Positions 11,844 to 20,378 of a stretch of DNA of 24,694 bases are shown one piece after another. The translations under genes and the position numbers were made by a program. The stretch is from a virus, in IMG/VR virus record IMGVR_UViG_3300008217_000087, positions 1-24,694 of that record; one strand, written 5' to 3'. The notes beneath the pieces were generated by a model that saw nothing but the letters and a program-made list of their open reading frames with translations, did no database searches and had not been told where the DNA came from. Each line of letters starts with the position of its first letter. Positions within the stretch are counted from its first letter, which is position 1.

Positions 11844-11969
11844 TCCCGCGCAGTATGCGCAGACAGGTCCGAATGGGGAGCCAGGTCGTATGGGCCGAGG
11901 CAATCCTTTGGGCCGACTCCCAAGAGTAGAGCCAGATACGACAGGCTATGCTTCTACACTAGGGTAGAG
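11839..11969 (+). ncRNA. Candidate structured noncoding RNA (three consecutive hairpins) in a gene-free stretch
   Basis: The gap 11428-12306 has no ORF that looks like a real protein. Three hairpins lie in series. Hairpin 1 (11839-11866) has CTGT/ACAG and GCGCA-GTA-TGCGC. Hairpin 2 (11879-11947) has AGCC/GGCT stacked on GTCGTAT/ATACGAC, enclosing TTTGGG-ccgact-CCCAAG. Hairpin 3 (11952-11969) has TCTAC-actagg-GTAGA. G-U pairs in hairpins 2 and 3 favour the plus strand. More pairings follow (ACCCAT/ATGGGT at 11976-12017) up to a terminator at 12203-12226. A long phage ncRNA, or an origin/packaging region, is possible. Boundaries are uncertain. Confidence 0.38.
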
Positions 11970-12202
11970 TAAGGAACCCATCTGTCTCCTATACCGGACA
12001 TAACTTGCTCATGGGTCTGGATGGATGTCCTACCCGCACGCACACACGGCGGAAGCTATGGACTCGCTTCGCTCGTACTGTACCCTCGCTATCTCCGCCT
12101 TCGCAGGAGCTCAGGCGCGCTCGCAACAGCCCCCTCCGTACGGGTATGCCGTGGATTGGTTGGCATGGGCATCCTGAAGCATGGGCAGCCGTGCAAGTAG
12201 TG

Positions 12203-12226
12203 GGCGGGGCACCCCCCTGCCGTTTT
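12203..12226 (+). terminator. Possible rho-independent terminator before the late module
   Basis: GGCGGGG pairs with CCCCTGCC (7 bp, one bulged T) around a short loop, followed by GTTTTC. The T-run is only four long. If real, it ends a plus-strand transcript from the gene-free island, about 80 bases before the first late gene. Confidence 0.5.
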
Positions 12227-12275
12227 CTGTATATATAAATATCCATCCCATACAGCGGTGGGCTATTTCAAGCAA

Positions 12276-12281
12276 TATAAT
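12276..12281 (+). promoter_or_regulatory. Possible -10 box of the late (virion) operon
   Basis: TATAAT lies 26 bases before ATG 12307 and after the terminator at 12203-12226. No -35 match is present at normal spacing, so a phage-encoded or host activator may be required. A TATAAATA sequence at 12234-12241 resembles T4-type late promoters, but a single case is weak evidence. Confidence 0.45.
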
Positions 12282-12306
12282 ACTTTACTAATATAGGAGC
12301 AGTACC

Positions 12307-12474
12307 ATGGCAAAGAAGAAAACCACGCAATCACCTGGAGAGGCTGACAAAGACTTTGTGGCTGTCCTGAAGCAACTCTCGCGTGAGGGGTCGGGTAGCG
12401 GCTCAGACATGCGTAGGAAGCGCAGAGTGTCCGTTAACAACCTCTCTGGTAGGGGTGGACCCACCTCGGGTTAG
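12307..12474 (+). CDS. Small basic protein at the head of the late operon (55 aa)
   Basis: AGGAG lies 7 bases before ATG 12307. The product MAKKKTTQSPGEADKDFVAV... has one amphipathic helix (ADKDFVAVLKQLSREG), a Gly/Ser linker, then a basic region (MRRKRRVSVNNLSGRGG). No family is recognised. It is the first gene of the rightward virion block; the next gene starts 2 bases after its stop. Confidence 0.68.
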   Translation: MAKKKTTQSPGEADKDFVAVLKQLSREGSGSGSDMRRKRRVSVNNLSGRGGPTSG

Positions 12475-12475
12475 A

Positions 12476-12586
12476 ATGCCTGTCAGGAAGGTTAAAGGAG
12501 GCTACCGGTGGGGTAAGGCCGGCAAGACCTATAAGAAGCGTAGTGACGCTGCTAGACAAGGCAGAGCCATAAAGAGGAAAGGCTGA
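12476..12586 (+). CDS. Very small basic phage protein (36 aa)
   Basis: I chose ATG at 12476 (MPVRKVKGGYRWGKAGKTYK...) because it starts 2 bases after the previous stop. A longer open reading overlaps that gene without support. The G-G-Y-R-W-G-x-x-G-K-x-Y and A-x-x-Q-G-R-A-I pattern is one I have seen in many phage genomes next to packaging genes; function is unknown. The stop overlaps the next start (TGATG). Confidence 0.75.
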   Translation: MPVRKVKGGYRWGKAGKTYKKRSDAARQGRAIKRKG

Positions 12587-15339
12587 TGTCAGATTATCAG
12601 AATTATCTGGATGAGGAAGATTATAAAAGACATCTACGCCAACAGCAAGAAGCGTTGATGCGCTTGCATGGGCCTTTGACACCAACACTTGGCCCAACGT
12701 ATCAGGAGAGCACTCCCACATTCGACCCGTGGACTCCTTCTGGTCCACAAGGTGGTAGTTACGAGATGCCTGCGGGTGGTCTACCACAGTACACGCCTGC
12801 ACGTTCTATCCTTTCTCCACCAAGCGAACAACTTGCAGGCCCAACATCCAGATATTCTGGGTCTCTCCTGCCAAACTATTTTCGAGGAGGTGATGAAACT
12901 GGGAAGCCTTGGGTAGATAGTGTTAGTCCTATCTTTGATATAACGCCAGAAATGCTTGCAATAAGCGACCAAGGAGCAGCACAGCCAGTAGGGTCTATGC
13001 TTCCTCCTGGGCGGAGTTTAGCCGATGGTCCTGGGTATGGAAGTGGTGGTTGGGGTGGTTGGCCTTCAATGGGACCTCCAAGCGAAGGTAGCGCCTGGGA
13101 AGGTATCCTAGACACGCCTGTTGATGTGGACCCTGGGATAGAACATTCTGATCTAGGATTTGCTTTATCGTCTCCGTATCGGGATAAATTTGTTGATGTC
13201 GGCCTTACACCAGAGCAGCAGCCGATACTTGCTGAAATGAATGAATCGGCAAGACAGAAGGCCATATTAGAAGACTTGGGCTCAGAAGCCTATATGGACT
13301 ACTTAAATCATGGGGTGCCTCCTCTTTTCTCTTCTATGGGAACCGAGCAAAGACCGGAAGTCGGTATGACTTTAGCATCGCAAGATAGTCCTATATCAGA
13401 CTTGTTTTCCTCTAGTAAGCGAAATTATACTAGCGAAGACTTCCGCCGTTCAAACCACCCATATGGACAAATTCAACAATATCTGATTGATAAAAGTAAG
13501 AGAGACTACGAAGCACGTACTGCTGTTCCTCAACGCGACGATTTTCCATCACTAGACGAAATGAGATCGAATGCCTTAAGCATCTGGAAATCGAAACCCC
13601 AACAAGATACAGACATGTACTATAAATGGGGACGACACCCAGAGGTCCCAAGTTCGTTACCGCTTGGCCCACGTGTAGATGAGCCTATAGATTATTTCGA
13701 AACTTCTGTAACACCATCAGCGGGTGGTAAAAAAACCTTTGGGATGAGTAAGGTGTACGGTCCAACCGAAGGCATCTATGATCCCGTGGAAGCAATTTAT
13801 GCCAACCTTGGCATTACAGCTCCAGAGGTAAATAAAAGCATACCGAGCGGGTTGTTCAGCGATGCTTTGGAGGCCAATACCAATATTGGGTCTGCGACCT
13901 TGGATGCGGTTGCTGCTGCCAACAAAGCACTTTCAGATTGGGTAAACAATGCGTCAACGGAATATGCTAGTGGCACAGGACGTGGAACAGCCGGTGGTGT
14001 AACCACGGCTGGCTATGGAAAAGCTGTTGATTCTATTTTGAAAGACTATGTATTTCCGATAACTACTGGCAAAGACTTTTCGGTCTATGATGCCGAACAG
14101 AAGGCCGTAGAGGATATGTTGAGCGGGAAACTCCTAACCGATAATCAGGCAAATCGAGTGAAAGGTAGTCAACTTGCCGATTTGAATCCAGTATTGAATG
14201 CGATGCAATCTGTTTTACAAATACCTGACCAAATAAAGGATGATCGAAAAGCCCCCGATAGAGATGTTTCGTTATGGCAATCTATCATAGACGGATCAAA
14301 GGCAATGGGTTACAATCTTTTAGGAACATTTGGCCCAGGAGATACCCCGGTTACAGCGGCCTACGAGCTAATGAACAGAGGCTATAGGTCCCCTGCTCAA
14401 ATTAGGGCTGGTATACCAGACATGGTGTCTCAGGTAGATTCTTTCAGTACTCGTCCTACACCGGGAATTGATGAAGCAATAATAAATGAATCCGCTACTC
14501 TAGGGCCAAGAGCGGAACCTGACTACGATCTGGTTAGTTCTGGGCAACGAGCAAGTCATCCAGGCCAAGCAGGTCACGTACCCGGCCTATCTGGTACCTA
14601 TACTATACCTGAAATGTCTGCAATGTATGACACTACTGCTATCGCAGACCCATCGATTACTGTAGCCAATACCATTGCACAAAGAGAGGCGGAATCATTG
14701 GCCGCGCAGCAGAAAGCACTGGAAGAGTCTGGCCTTACTGGGGAATATAGGGCGCTATCGGAGAGAGCACTTGGCGACCTTGGGTTGTATGAAACCGACA
14801 AGATAGGCGATATTATAGCGGGTCAGGTGCAAGCGCAGCAAGAAGCAAAGGCCGAGGCAGCCCGTCAAGCCGTCATAGCACAGCAGATGGCAGCGGAACA
14901 GGCGGCGAGAAGCCGTCAAGCCCAGAGAGCAGCCGAGCAAGCTGTAGTGGCTAGGAACCAACCCGATAGAGGTCTACAGGAAGCTCAAGCGGAGATAAGC
15001 AGGGTTGCGAACATAATAACTCAAGCAAGCAAGGTTCCTGTGGATAGAGGATTGAAGAGAGGACAGAAAAAGGTAGCGAAGAAAGCTCCTCCAAAAATAA
15101 CTCAACCAGTGTCTAGGCCCGAAGCCCGACCAACCCACGTGCCTAACTACGTTTGGGTGGGTGGTTTGAACGGCGGTCTTGTCGATCTTAACAACCCAGG
15201 AATGGGCGATGTTAGAGGCCCGGACAGGGGTGCAGGCGATAGGCTTGGTATAGAGTTGGGTGCTGATGCTATGACTCGTGGAGGAGGAACGGCACCGGGA
15301 AGCGGTATGTTTGGTTACGGAGATGCGGGTGGACGATGA
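12586..15339 (+). CDS. Large low-complexity protein of unknown function (917 aa), probably virion-associated
   Basis: This is the largest gene in the window. The N-terminal third (about 1-200) is rich in Pro, Gly, Ser and Gln (LHGPLTPTLGPTYQ, GGWGGWPSMGPPSEG) and looks disordered. The middle (about 270-560) is mixed and more folded, with LSDWVNNASTEYASG and KDYVFPITTGKDFSVYD. Residues about 680-800 form an Ala/Gln/Arg/Glu-rich helical region (QAQQEAKAEAARQAVIAQQM), and the end is Gly-rich (ELGADAMTRGGGTAPG). It starts one base overlapping the small gene before it and ends overlapping TerS (ATGA). Long helical or disordered proteins in late operons are often internal ejection or structural proteins. 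No homologue is recognised. Confidence 0.72.
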   Translation: MSDYQNYLDEEDYKRHLRQQQEALMRLHGPLTPTLGPTYQESTPTFDPWTPSGPQGGSYEMPAGGLPQYTPARSILSPPSEQLAGPTSRYSGSLLPNYFRGGDETGKPWVDSVSPIFDITPEMLAISDQGAAQPVGSMLPPGRSLADGPGYGSGGWGGWPSMGPPSEGSAWEGILDTPVDVDPGIEHSDLGFALSSPYRDKFVDVGLTPEQQPILAEMNESARQKAILEDLGSEAYMDYLNHGVPPLFSSMGTEQRPEVGMTLASQDSPISDLFSSSKRNYTSEDFRRSNHPYGQIQQYLIDKSKRDYEARTAVPQRDDFPSLDEMRSNALSIWKSKPQQDTDMYYKWGRHPEVPSSLPLGPRVDEPIDYFETSVTPSAGGKKTFGMSKVYGPTEGIYDPVEAIYANLGITAPEVNKSIPSGLFSDALEANTNIGSATLDAVAAANKALSDWVNNASTEYASGTGRGTAGGVTTAGYGKAVDSILKDYVFPITTGKDFSVYDAEQKAVEDMLSGKLLTDNQANRVKGSQLADLNPVLNAMQSVLQIPDQIKDDRKAPDRDVSLWQSIIDGSKAMGYNLLGTFGPGDTPVTAAYELMNRGYRSPAQIRAGIPDMVSQVDSFSTRPTPGIDEAIINESATLGPRAEPDYDLVSSGQRASHPGQAGHVPGLSGTYTIPEMSAMYDTTAIADPSITVANTIAQREAESLAAQQKALEESGLTGEYRALSERALGDLGLYETDKIGDIIAGQVQAQQEAKAEAARQAVIAQQMAAEQAARSRQAQRAAEQAVVARNQPDRGLQEAQAEISRVANIITQASKVPVDRGLKRGQKKVAKKAPPKITQPVSRPEARPTHVPNYVWVGGLNGGLVDLNNPGMGDVRGPDRGAGDRLGIELGADAMTRGGGTAPGSGMFGYGDAGGR

Positions 15340-15701
15340 CAATACTACAAGATAAATTCATAGAGCACTATGTTCTCACAGGCAATGCTACGAAGTCTGC
15401 TATCCATGCAGGCTACTCAGCAAAGACGGCTAAAGTAAAAGGCTCACAACTAAAGGCGCAGTTTAGTAATGAAATACGCGAAGCAACTCAGAAATTACTT
15501 CAGGATAAGATTCCTGCGGGTTTGCGGTGGCTTACGGAATTGGCTGAGTCGGCTGAATCCGAATCGGTACGACTTGGTGCCATCCGTGACCTCCTTGACC
15601 GGGGTGGACTTAAACCCGTCGAAAGGATCGAAACTACCACAATCGAAACCATGAGCAACGAGGAGATACAGAGAGAGCTAGATGCGCTCCTCAAACACTA
15701 G
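15336..15701 (+). CDS. terS: Terminase small subunit (Terminase_2 type)
   Basis: The 121-residue product begins with the DNA-binding region typical of the Terminase_2 family: QDKFIEHYVLTGNATKSAIHAGYSAKTAKVKGSQL, a helix-turn-helix with N-A-T-K-S-A and G-Y-S. A helical oligomerisation part follows (TELAESAESESVRLGAIRDLLDRGGLKP) and an acidic tail. It recognises the packaging site and regulates the large subunit at the start of DNA packaging. The start overlaps the previous stop, and the end overlaps the large subunit gene by 20 bases, as is usual for this pair. Confidence 0.9.
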   Translation: MTILQDKFIEHYVLTGNATKSAIHAGYSAKTAKVKGSQLKAQFSNEIREATQKLLQDKIPAGLRWLTELAESAESESVRLGAIRDLLDRGGLKPVERIETTTIETMSNEEIQRELDALLKH

Positions 15702-17133
15702 AAAGCTAGAGCTTCTAAAAGAACTCAAACAGCGGGAAAGGTTCAACAGAGTCGATACCTACGACCCCTACCCGTATCAGGTAAAGTTCCACAGAACAGG
15801 CTCAGAGGCGAATCAGCGGCTCCTCATGGCCGCTAACCGCATAGGTAAGTCCTTCTGTGGCAGCATGGAGCTGTCCTACCACCTGACTGGATTGTACCCG
15901 GAATGGTGGGAAGGCAGAAAGTACAATCTTCCTATCATCGCCTGGGCGGGTGGGGTCTCCAACGAGACTACAAGAGACATTGTACAGTACGAGTTATTGG
16001 GTTCTCCCGACGACCCGGAGGCGTTTGGTTCCGGCACAGTGCCGAAAAACTACATAATAAAAACCGAACGTAAGCCGGGTGTACCTAACGCCAAATCGGT
16101 AGCCCTAATCAGGCACGTTAGCGGTGGGAACTCTTCTTTATTCTTCAAAGCCTACGAGATGGGCGTAGAGAAGTGGCAAGGCAGGAGTGTAGACTGTATC
16201 TGGTTGGACGAGGAGCCAAGCAGAGACATCTACTCCCAGGCTGTAACAAGGACTCTGGACCGTAAAGGTATGGTCTACATGACCTTCACCCCAGAACAAG
16301 GCATGACAGAGACTGTAGCGTCCTTCATGAACAACCTACAGAAAGGTCAGGCATTAGTAAATGCGACCTGGGATGACGCATCTGAGACGGTAGTGTCGCT
16401 AAGAGGACAGAAAGGACACCTGGATGAAGGTGTCATGCAGCAGATTCTCTCAAGTTATAGTCCTCACGAAAGAGAGATGAGGCGCTATGGCCGACCCTCC
16501 ATAGGCTCTGGTCTGATCTTTCCGATACAGGAAGAGAAGATATTGATTGATCCCATTGTATTAGAGGATCATTGGCCCAGGATAGCAGCGATAGACTTCG
16601 GGTGGGACCATCCAACAGCGGTAGTCTGGGCGGCAGTTGATCTTGAAGAGGAAACGTTTTATGTCTACGATTGCTACAGGATGTCGAAGGCATCGCCAAC
16701 GGTTCACTCTCAAGCTATACGCACTCGGCCCCACTTTATCCCCATTGCTTATCCCCATGATGGCAATAGACGAGACTCTATGGGCAATCCTGGTCTTGCT
16801 GACCAGTACCGCAATCTAGGCTGTAATATGCTTCTTGAGCACTTTACCAATCCCCCCGCTCTTGGAGAGAACAAAGGTGGCAACAGCGTTGAGGAAGGTT
16901 TGATGGCAATGCTGCAAGCCATGGAAAATAACAAGTTCAAAGTGTTCTCTACTCTTTCGGATTGGTTCGAGGAGTTTAGAATGTACCACAGGAAAGGCGG
17001 AAAGGTCGTGCCATTGCGCGACGATATAATGTCGGCAACACGCTACGCTTTCCAGTCTCAGAGATTTGCCGTATCAGGCAAAGACCCGACATGGACAAAG
17101 GATATAGAATATAAGAATTATGGCATCATCTAA
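15682..17133 (+). CDS. terL: Terminase large subunit (packaging ATPase-nuclease)
   Basis: The 483-residue product is the motor that pumps DNA into the prohead and cuts it. The ATPase domain has a Walker A variant MAANRIGKS (49-57) and Walker B DCIWLDEEP (171-179, acidic pair at 176-177). A coupling-like TFTP motif lies at 201-204. The RNase-H-like nuclease begins at about 300 with IAAIDFGWDHPTAVVW (Asp305) and continues with YPHDGNRRDSMG. The length and motifs fit the Terminase_6 (T4-like) fold. It overlaps the portal gene by 14 bases. The packaging strategy (headful or cos) cannot be told from this alone. Confidence 0.95.
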   Translation: MRSSNTRKLELLKELKQRERFNRVDTYDPYPYQVKFHRTGSEANQRLLMAANRIGKSFCGSMELSYHLTGLYPEWWEGRKYNLPIIAWAGGVSNETTRDIVQYELLGSPDDPEAFGSGTVPKNYIIKTERKPGVPNAKSVALIRHVSGGNSSLFFKAYEMGVEKWQGRSVDCIWLDEEPSRDIYSQAVTRTLDRKGMVYMTFTPEQGMTETVASFMNNLQKGQALVNATWDDASETVVSLRGQKGHLDEGVMQQILSSYSPHEREMRRYGRPSIGSGLIFPIQEEKILIDPIVLEDHWPRIAAIDFGWDHPTAVVWAAVDLEEETFYVYDCYRMSKASPTVHSQAIRTRPHFIPIAYPHDGNRRDSMGNPGLADQYRNLGCNMLLEHFTNPPALGENKGGNSVEEGLMAMLQAMENNKFKVFSTLSDWFEEFRMYHRKGGKVVPLRDDIMSATRYAFQSQRFAVSGKDPTWTKDIEYKNYGII

Positions 17134-19054
17134 ATTAACAGACGACGAAGTTATAGCAAGAGTAAACGGTGAGATCACCGAATCTCTAGGCTATGGTGGT
17201 GTTCTTTCTGAACAGAGAGAGAGGGCCATGGAATACTATTATGGCCTTCCTTTTGGTAACGAGGTAGATGGGAGGAGCCAGTATGTAGATTCCTCTGTCA
17301 TGGATACCATCGAATGGATCAAACCGTCATTGATGCGTGTATTCGCTAGTGGTGACGAGATGGTTACGTTCAATCCTGTCGGCCCGGAAGACGTAGAGAC
17401 GGCTAAACAAGCTACGGACTACGTTAATTACATCTTTACAAAAGATAATCCGGGTTGGGAAATCCTCTACTCCTGGTTCTCTGATGCTCTTCTACAGAAG
17501 AATGGTATTGTAAAGTGTTGGTGGGATGAGTACGAAGACTGGAATAGAGAAGAATATAATGGTCTTGACGAGCAGGAGTTCAACGCTCTTATCATTTCCC
17601 CAGGCGTAGAGATCGTAGAGCATACACCTTATGCGGATGACTATGGCGCTAAACACGATGTCGTAATAAGAAGAGAGGCTTATGTCGGAAAGGTTAGGAT
17701 AGAGAATGTCCCGCCGGACGAGTTCCTTATCTCAAGAGAAGCAAAGGACATAGCGGATGCACGCTTCACCTGCCATCGTGTATTGAAGACTCTTTCTGAA
17801 TTAAGGCAGATGTACCCGGACGAAAACCTCGACCCCGAAGAACTCGGCGGCGGCGACGATGCCTTGGCCTACAACGCAGAACGTCTGGCACGCTACGAGT
17901 TCGACGATTCAAGCGCACAAGGTTGGAACTACGACGCTTCCGACGCACTCCGCACCTACTGGCTGCACGAAAGTTTCCTCAAGATGGATTACGATGGTGA
18001 CGGTATTGCAGAACTGAGGAAGATTTGTTCTGTCGGCGACAAGATTCTAGCCAACGAACCTATAGATAGAATTCCTTTCGTCAGCATCACGCCTGTCAAA
18101 ATCCCGCACAAGTTCTTCGGCCTCTCCATCGCCGACCTCATCATGGATATACAGCTTATCAAGAGCACACTGATGAGAAACCTGATGGACAATATGTACA
18201 ACCAGAACTTCGGCAGGTATGCTGTCCTCGAAGGCCAAGCCAACCTCGACGACCTCCTTACCCAACGACCGGGCGGCGTAGTCAGAGTTAAATCTCCCAA
18301 CGCAATCATGCCATTGGCGACCCCACAACTGGAGAAGTCCTCATTTGAAATGTTGAGCTACCTTGACCAACTGAGAGAATCCAGAAGCGGAGTCAACAAG
18401 TTCAGTCAAGGCTTAAACGAAAATGCTCTAACATCCCACACTACCGCTACTGCCGTCACCGCAACGATGACTGCAGCACAGTCAAGAGTAGAGCTTATCG
18501 CCAGATGCTTTGCCGAAACTGGTGTAAAGGAACTGATGAAGAACATCTATGAACTGGTGTTAAAGAATCAGGACCATGAACGAGTAGTAATGTTAAGAAA
18601 TCAATGGGTTCCTGTACGTCCCGATATGTGGCGCGATCAGTATGACTGCACAGTATCCGTCGGTATAGGGAACGGGAACCGTGACCAACAACTCATGCAC
18701 CTTACCACGATGCTGCAATTCGCGGGAGATGCCATGAGAGGTGGATTGAAGATAGTAAACGAGCAGAATATGTACAACATGGGAGCCGCTCTTGTAAAGA
18801 ACATGGGCTTCCAGAATGTAGATGATTTCCTGACTGATCCATCTACCATACCACCCCAACCTAACCCGCAGGAACAGCTTGAGCAAGCCGAGATGCAACT
18901 AAAGCAGAAAGAGCTAGAGATCAAGGCTGCGGATATTCAGGTGAAGGTGCAGAAGATGCAGCAGGAAGCGCAAAAAGATGCAGTAGATGCACAGCTTAAA
19001 ATGGCCGAACTCCAATTAGAAGCGGAACAAGGAAGAGGAGTAGCTATTGGTTGA
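17120..19054 (+). CDS. Portal protein (podovirus type)
   Basis: The 644-residue product forms the dodecameric ring at one capsid vertex through which DNA enters and leaves. Evidence is the position directly after TerL and the size. Features typical of large podovirus portals are an acidic N-terminal part (SSVMDTIEWIKPSLMRVFASGD), a central FVSITPVKIPHKFFGLSIAD stretch and the following DNMYNQNFGRY. The last 60 residues form a Gln/Glu/Lys-rich coiled coil (EQLEQAEMQLKQKELEIKAA). The 'S-I-A-D-L-I-M-D-I-Q' region is characteristic of the P22/SU10-type portals as I know them. The end overlaps the next gene by 8 bases. Confidence 0.88.
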   Translation: MASSKLTDDEVIARVNGEITESLGYGGVLSEQRERAMEYYYGLPFGNEVDGRSQYVDSSVMDTIEWIKPSLMRVFASGDEMVTFNPVGPEDVETAKQATDYVNYIFTKDNPGWEILYSWFSDALLQKNGIVKCWWDEYEDWNREEYNGLDEQEFNALIISPGVEIVEHTPYADDYGAKHDVVIRREAYVGKVRIENVPPDEFLISREAKDIADARFTCHRVLKTLSELRQMYPDENLDPEELGGGDDALAYNAERLARYEFDDSSAQGWNYDASDALRTYWLHESFLKMDYDGDGIAELRKICSVGDKILANEPIDRIPFVSITPVKIPHKFFGLSIADLIMDIQLIKSTLMRNLMDNMYNQNFGRYAVLEGQANLDDLLTQRPGGVVRVKSPNAIMPLATPQLEKSSFEMLSYLDQLRESRSGVNKFSQGLNENALTSHTTATAVTATMTAAQSRVELIARCFAETGVKELMKNIYELVLKNQDHERVVMLRNQWVPVRPDMWRDQYDCTVSVGIGNGNRDQQLMHLTTMLQFAGDAMRGGLKIVNEQNMYNMGAALVKNMGFQNVDDFLTDPSTIPPQPNPQEQLEQAEMQLKQKELEIKAADIQVKVQKMQQEAQKDAVDAQLKMAELQLEAEQGRGVAIG

Positions 19055-19289
19055 CGAATATCGTTTGGTTCGCGCAAGAGGCATCCTTAACGACGAACTA
19101 TTTATAGAAGCGTTTGATACGCTTGAACAGAATATCAAGGACTCTTGGTTTAATACAAGCGTCCGTGATTCCGAGGCCAGAGAACACCTCTGGCTATCCT
19201 TACGACTCCTTGGGCAGATACGCCTTCATCTAACCAGTATACTAGAAACTGGAGAGATGGCGAAGAAACTTGAGGAATATCATTTATAG
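19047..19289 (+). CDS. Small conserved-type phage protein between portal and scaffold (80 aa)
   Basis: The start is TTG at 19047, with AGGAG six bases upstream; no ATG fits. The product LVDEYRLVRARGILNDELF (first residue read as Met) is helical throughout and includes AFDTLEQNIKDSWFNTSVRD and AREHLWLSLRLLGQIRLHL. Proteins of this size and pattern (a D-E-L-F motif, then R-E-x-L-W) recur between portal and scaffold genes in podoviruses. Their function is not known to me. Confidence 0.78.
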   Translation: MVDEYRLVRARGILNDELFIEAFDTLEQNIKDSWFNTSVRDSEAREHLWLSLRLLGQIRLHLTSILETGEMAKKLEEYHL

Positions 19290-19298
19290 GAGTTTATT

Positions 19299-20363
19299 AT
19301 GGTGGACACCCAACCAGACCCACAAGTTGTAGGAGAGTTGGCGGGAGACCCAGGAAGTATTGGGACCGCACAAGAAGCGTTACTCAGCCTCTTGGATTCA
19401 GCAGAAGAACCTGTTGAAGAAAAGAAAGAGGAAGAGGAACAACCGTCTACTGAAGACGTAGAGGAATCTGATGAATCAGAAGAAGAGCCTGAAGAAGCCG
19501 AAGAGGAAGAGTCTCCTGATACTGATGATGAATCACCCGAAGACGAAGAAACTGAAGACGAGGAAGTCGAAGAATCCACGGTCTATACTGTAAAGGTAAA
19601 CGGACAGGATGTGGAAGTCTCTGAAGATGAACTCATCAAAGGTTACTCGCGTCAATCGGATTATACTCAGAAAACGCAGGAGCTTGCAGAATATCGAAGG
19701 CAGCTTGAGCAAGGAGCGCAACACCTCCAGGCCGAGATCGCCCAGACTCAGCAGGCAAGAGCACAGTACGCAGATGCGGTAGCAACTGCAATCGAGTCGA
19801 ACTACTCACACCTCCAGAACTTTGCTAACGTTGATTGGGAACGGCTGAAAACTGAGGACCGGGAAGAATATCTGACTAAGCGTGACGAGTACCGTCAGGC
19901 AGAGGACAGTATCAACCAGTTAAAGCAGAAGCACGCCGAAGCCTCTCAGCAGCAGCAACAGGAGGAAGCACAGCAGCACCAGAGAATGTTGCAGGAAGAG
20001 CACCACAAGATGGTCAGCATCCTGCCACAGTGGGCAGAGCCGGAGACGCAACGAGCGTTAGCTAAATCAGTAACAGAGTTTGCACTCTCTAAAGGCTACA
20101 CCCAGGAAGAGCTGTCACAGTTGATCGACCACCGATCCATTCTTGTCTTAATGCAGGCAAAGGCTTACGAAGACCTCACCCGAAAGCAAACGGAAGTTCG
20201 CAAGAAGAAGGTCAAGAACAAGCCTAAAGTCGTGAAGACTAAAGCTAAGAAGGACAAGTCTGACGCAAACGCATTGAAGCGTAATGAGCAAATGAAACGT
20301 CTTGCACAGACTGGTCGTGTAGACGACGCCGCAGGTCTGTTTGAAGATTTTGTCGAACTATAA
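19299..20363 (+). CDS. Capsid scaffolding protein
   Basis: The 354-residue product has the expected scaffold profile: a very acidic, low-complexity N-terminal region (about 36-92, runs of E, D and S), a short folded part (VYTVKVNGQDVEVSEDEL), then long coiled coils rich in Gln and Glu (about 120-240). The tail is basic (VRKKKVKNKPKVVKTKAKK), the type that docks scaffold to coat protein, and ends in an acidic helix. It lies just before the major capsid gene, and TAGGAG precedes ATG 19299. It would guide prohead assembly and leave before or during packaging. No protease motif is evident. Confidence 0.85.
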   Translation: MVDTQPDPQVVGELAGDPGSIGTAQEALLSLLDSAEEPVEEKKEEEEQPSTEDVEESDESEEEPEEAEEEESPDTDDESPEDEETEDEEVEESTVYTVKVNGQDVEVSEDELIKGYSRQSDYTQKTQELAEYRRQLEQGAQHLQAEIAQTQQARAQYADAVATAIESNYSHLQNFANVDWERLKTEDREEYLTKRDEYRQAEDSINQLKQKHAEASQQQQQEEAQQHQRMLQEEHHKMVSILPQWAEPETQRALAKSVTEFALSKGYTQEELSQLIDHRSILVLMQAKAYEDLTRKQTEVRKKKVKNKPKVVKTKAKKDKSDANALKRNEQMKRLAQTGRVDDAAGLFEDFVEL

Positions 20364-20378
20364 TAAGAGGAAACAATA

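Noticed and set aside
11989-12246. Opposing 85- and 77-codon frames in the gene-free island
   Set aside because: Biased Arg/Pro/Cys-rich sequence without a ribosome site or domain; typical chance frames in GC-rich DNA.
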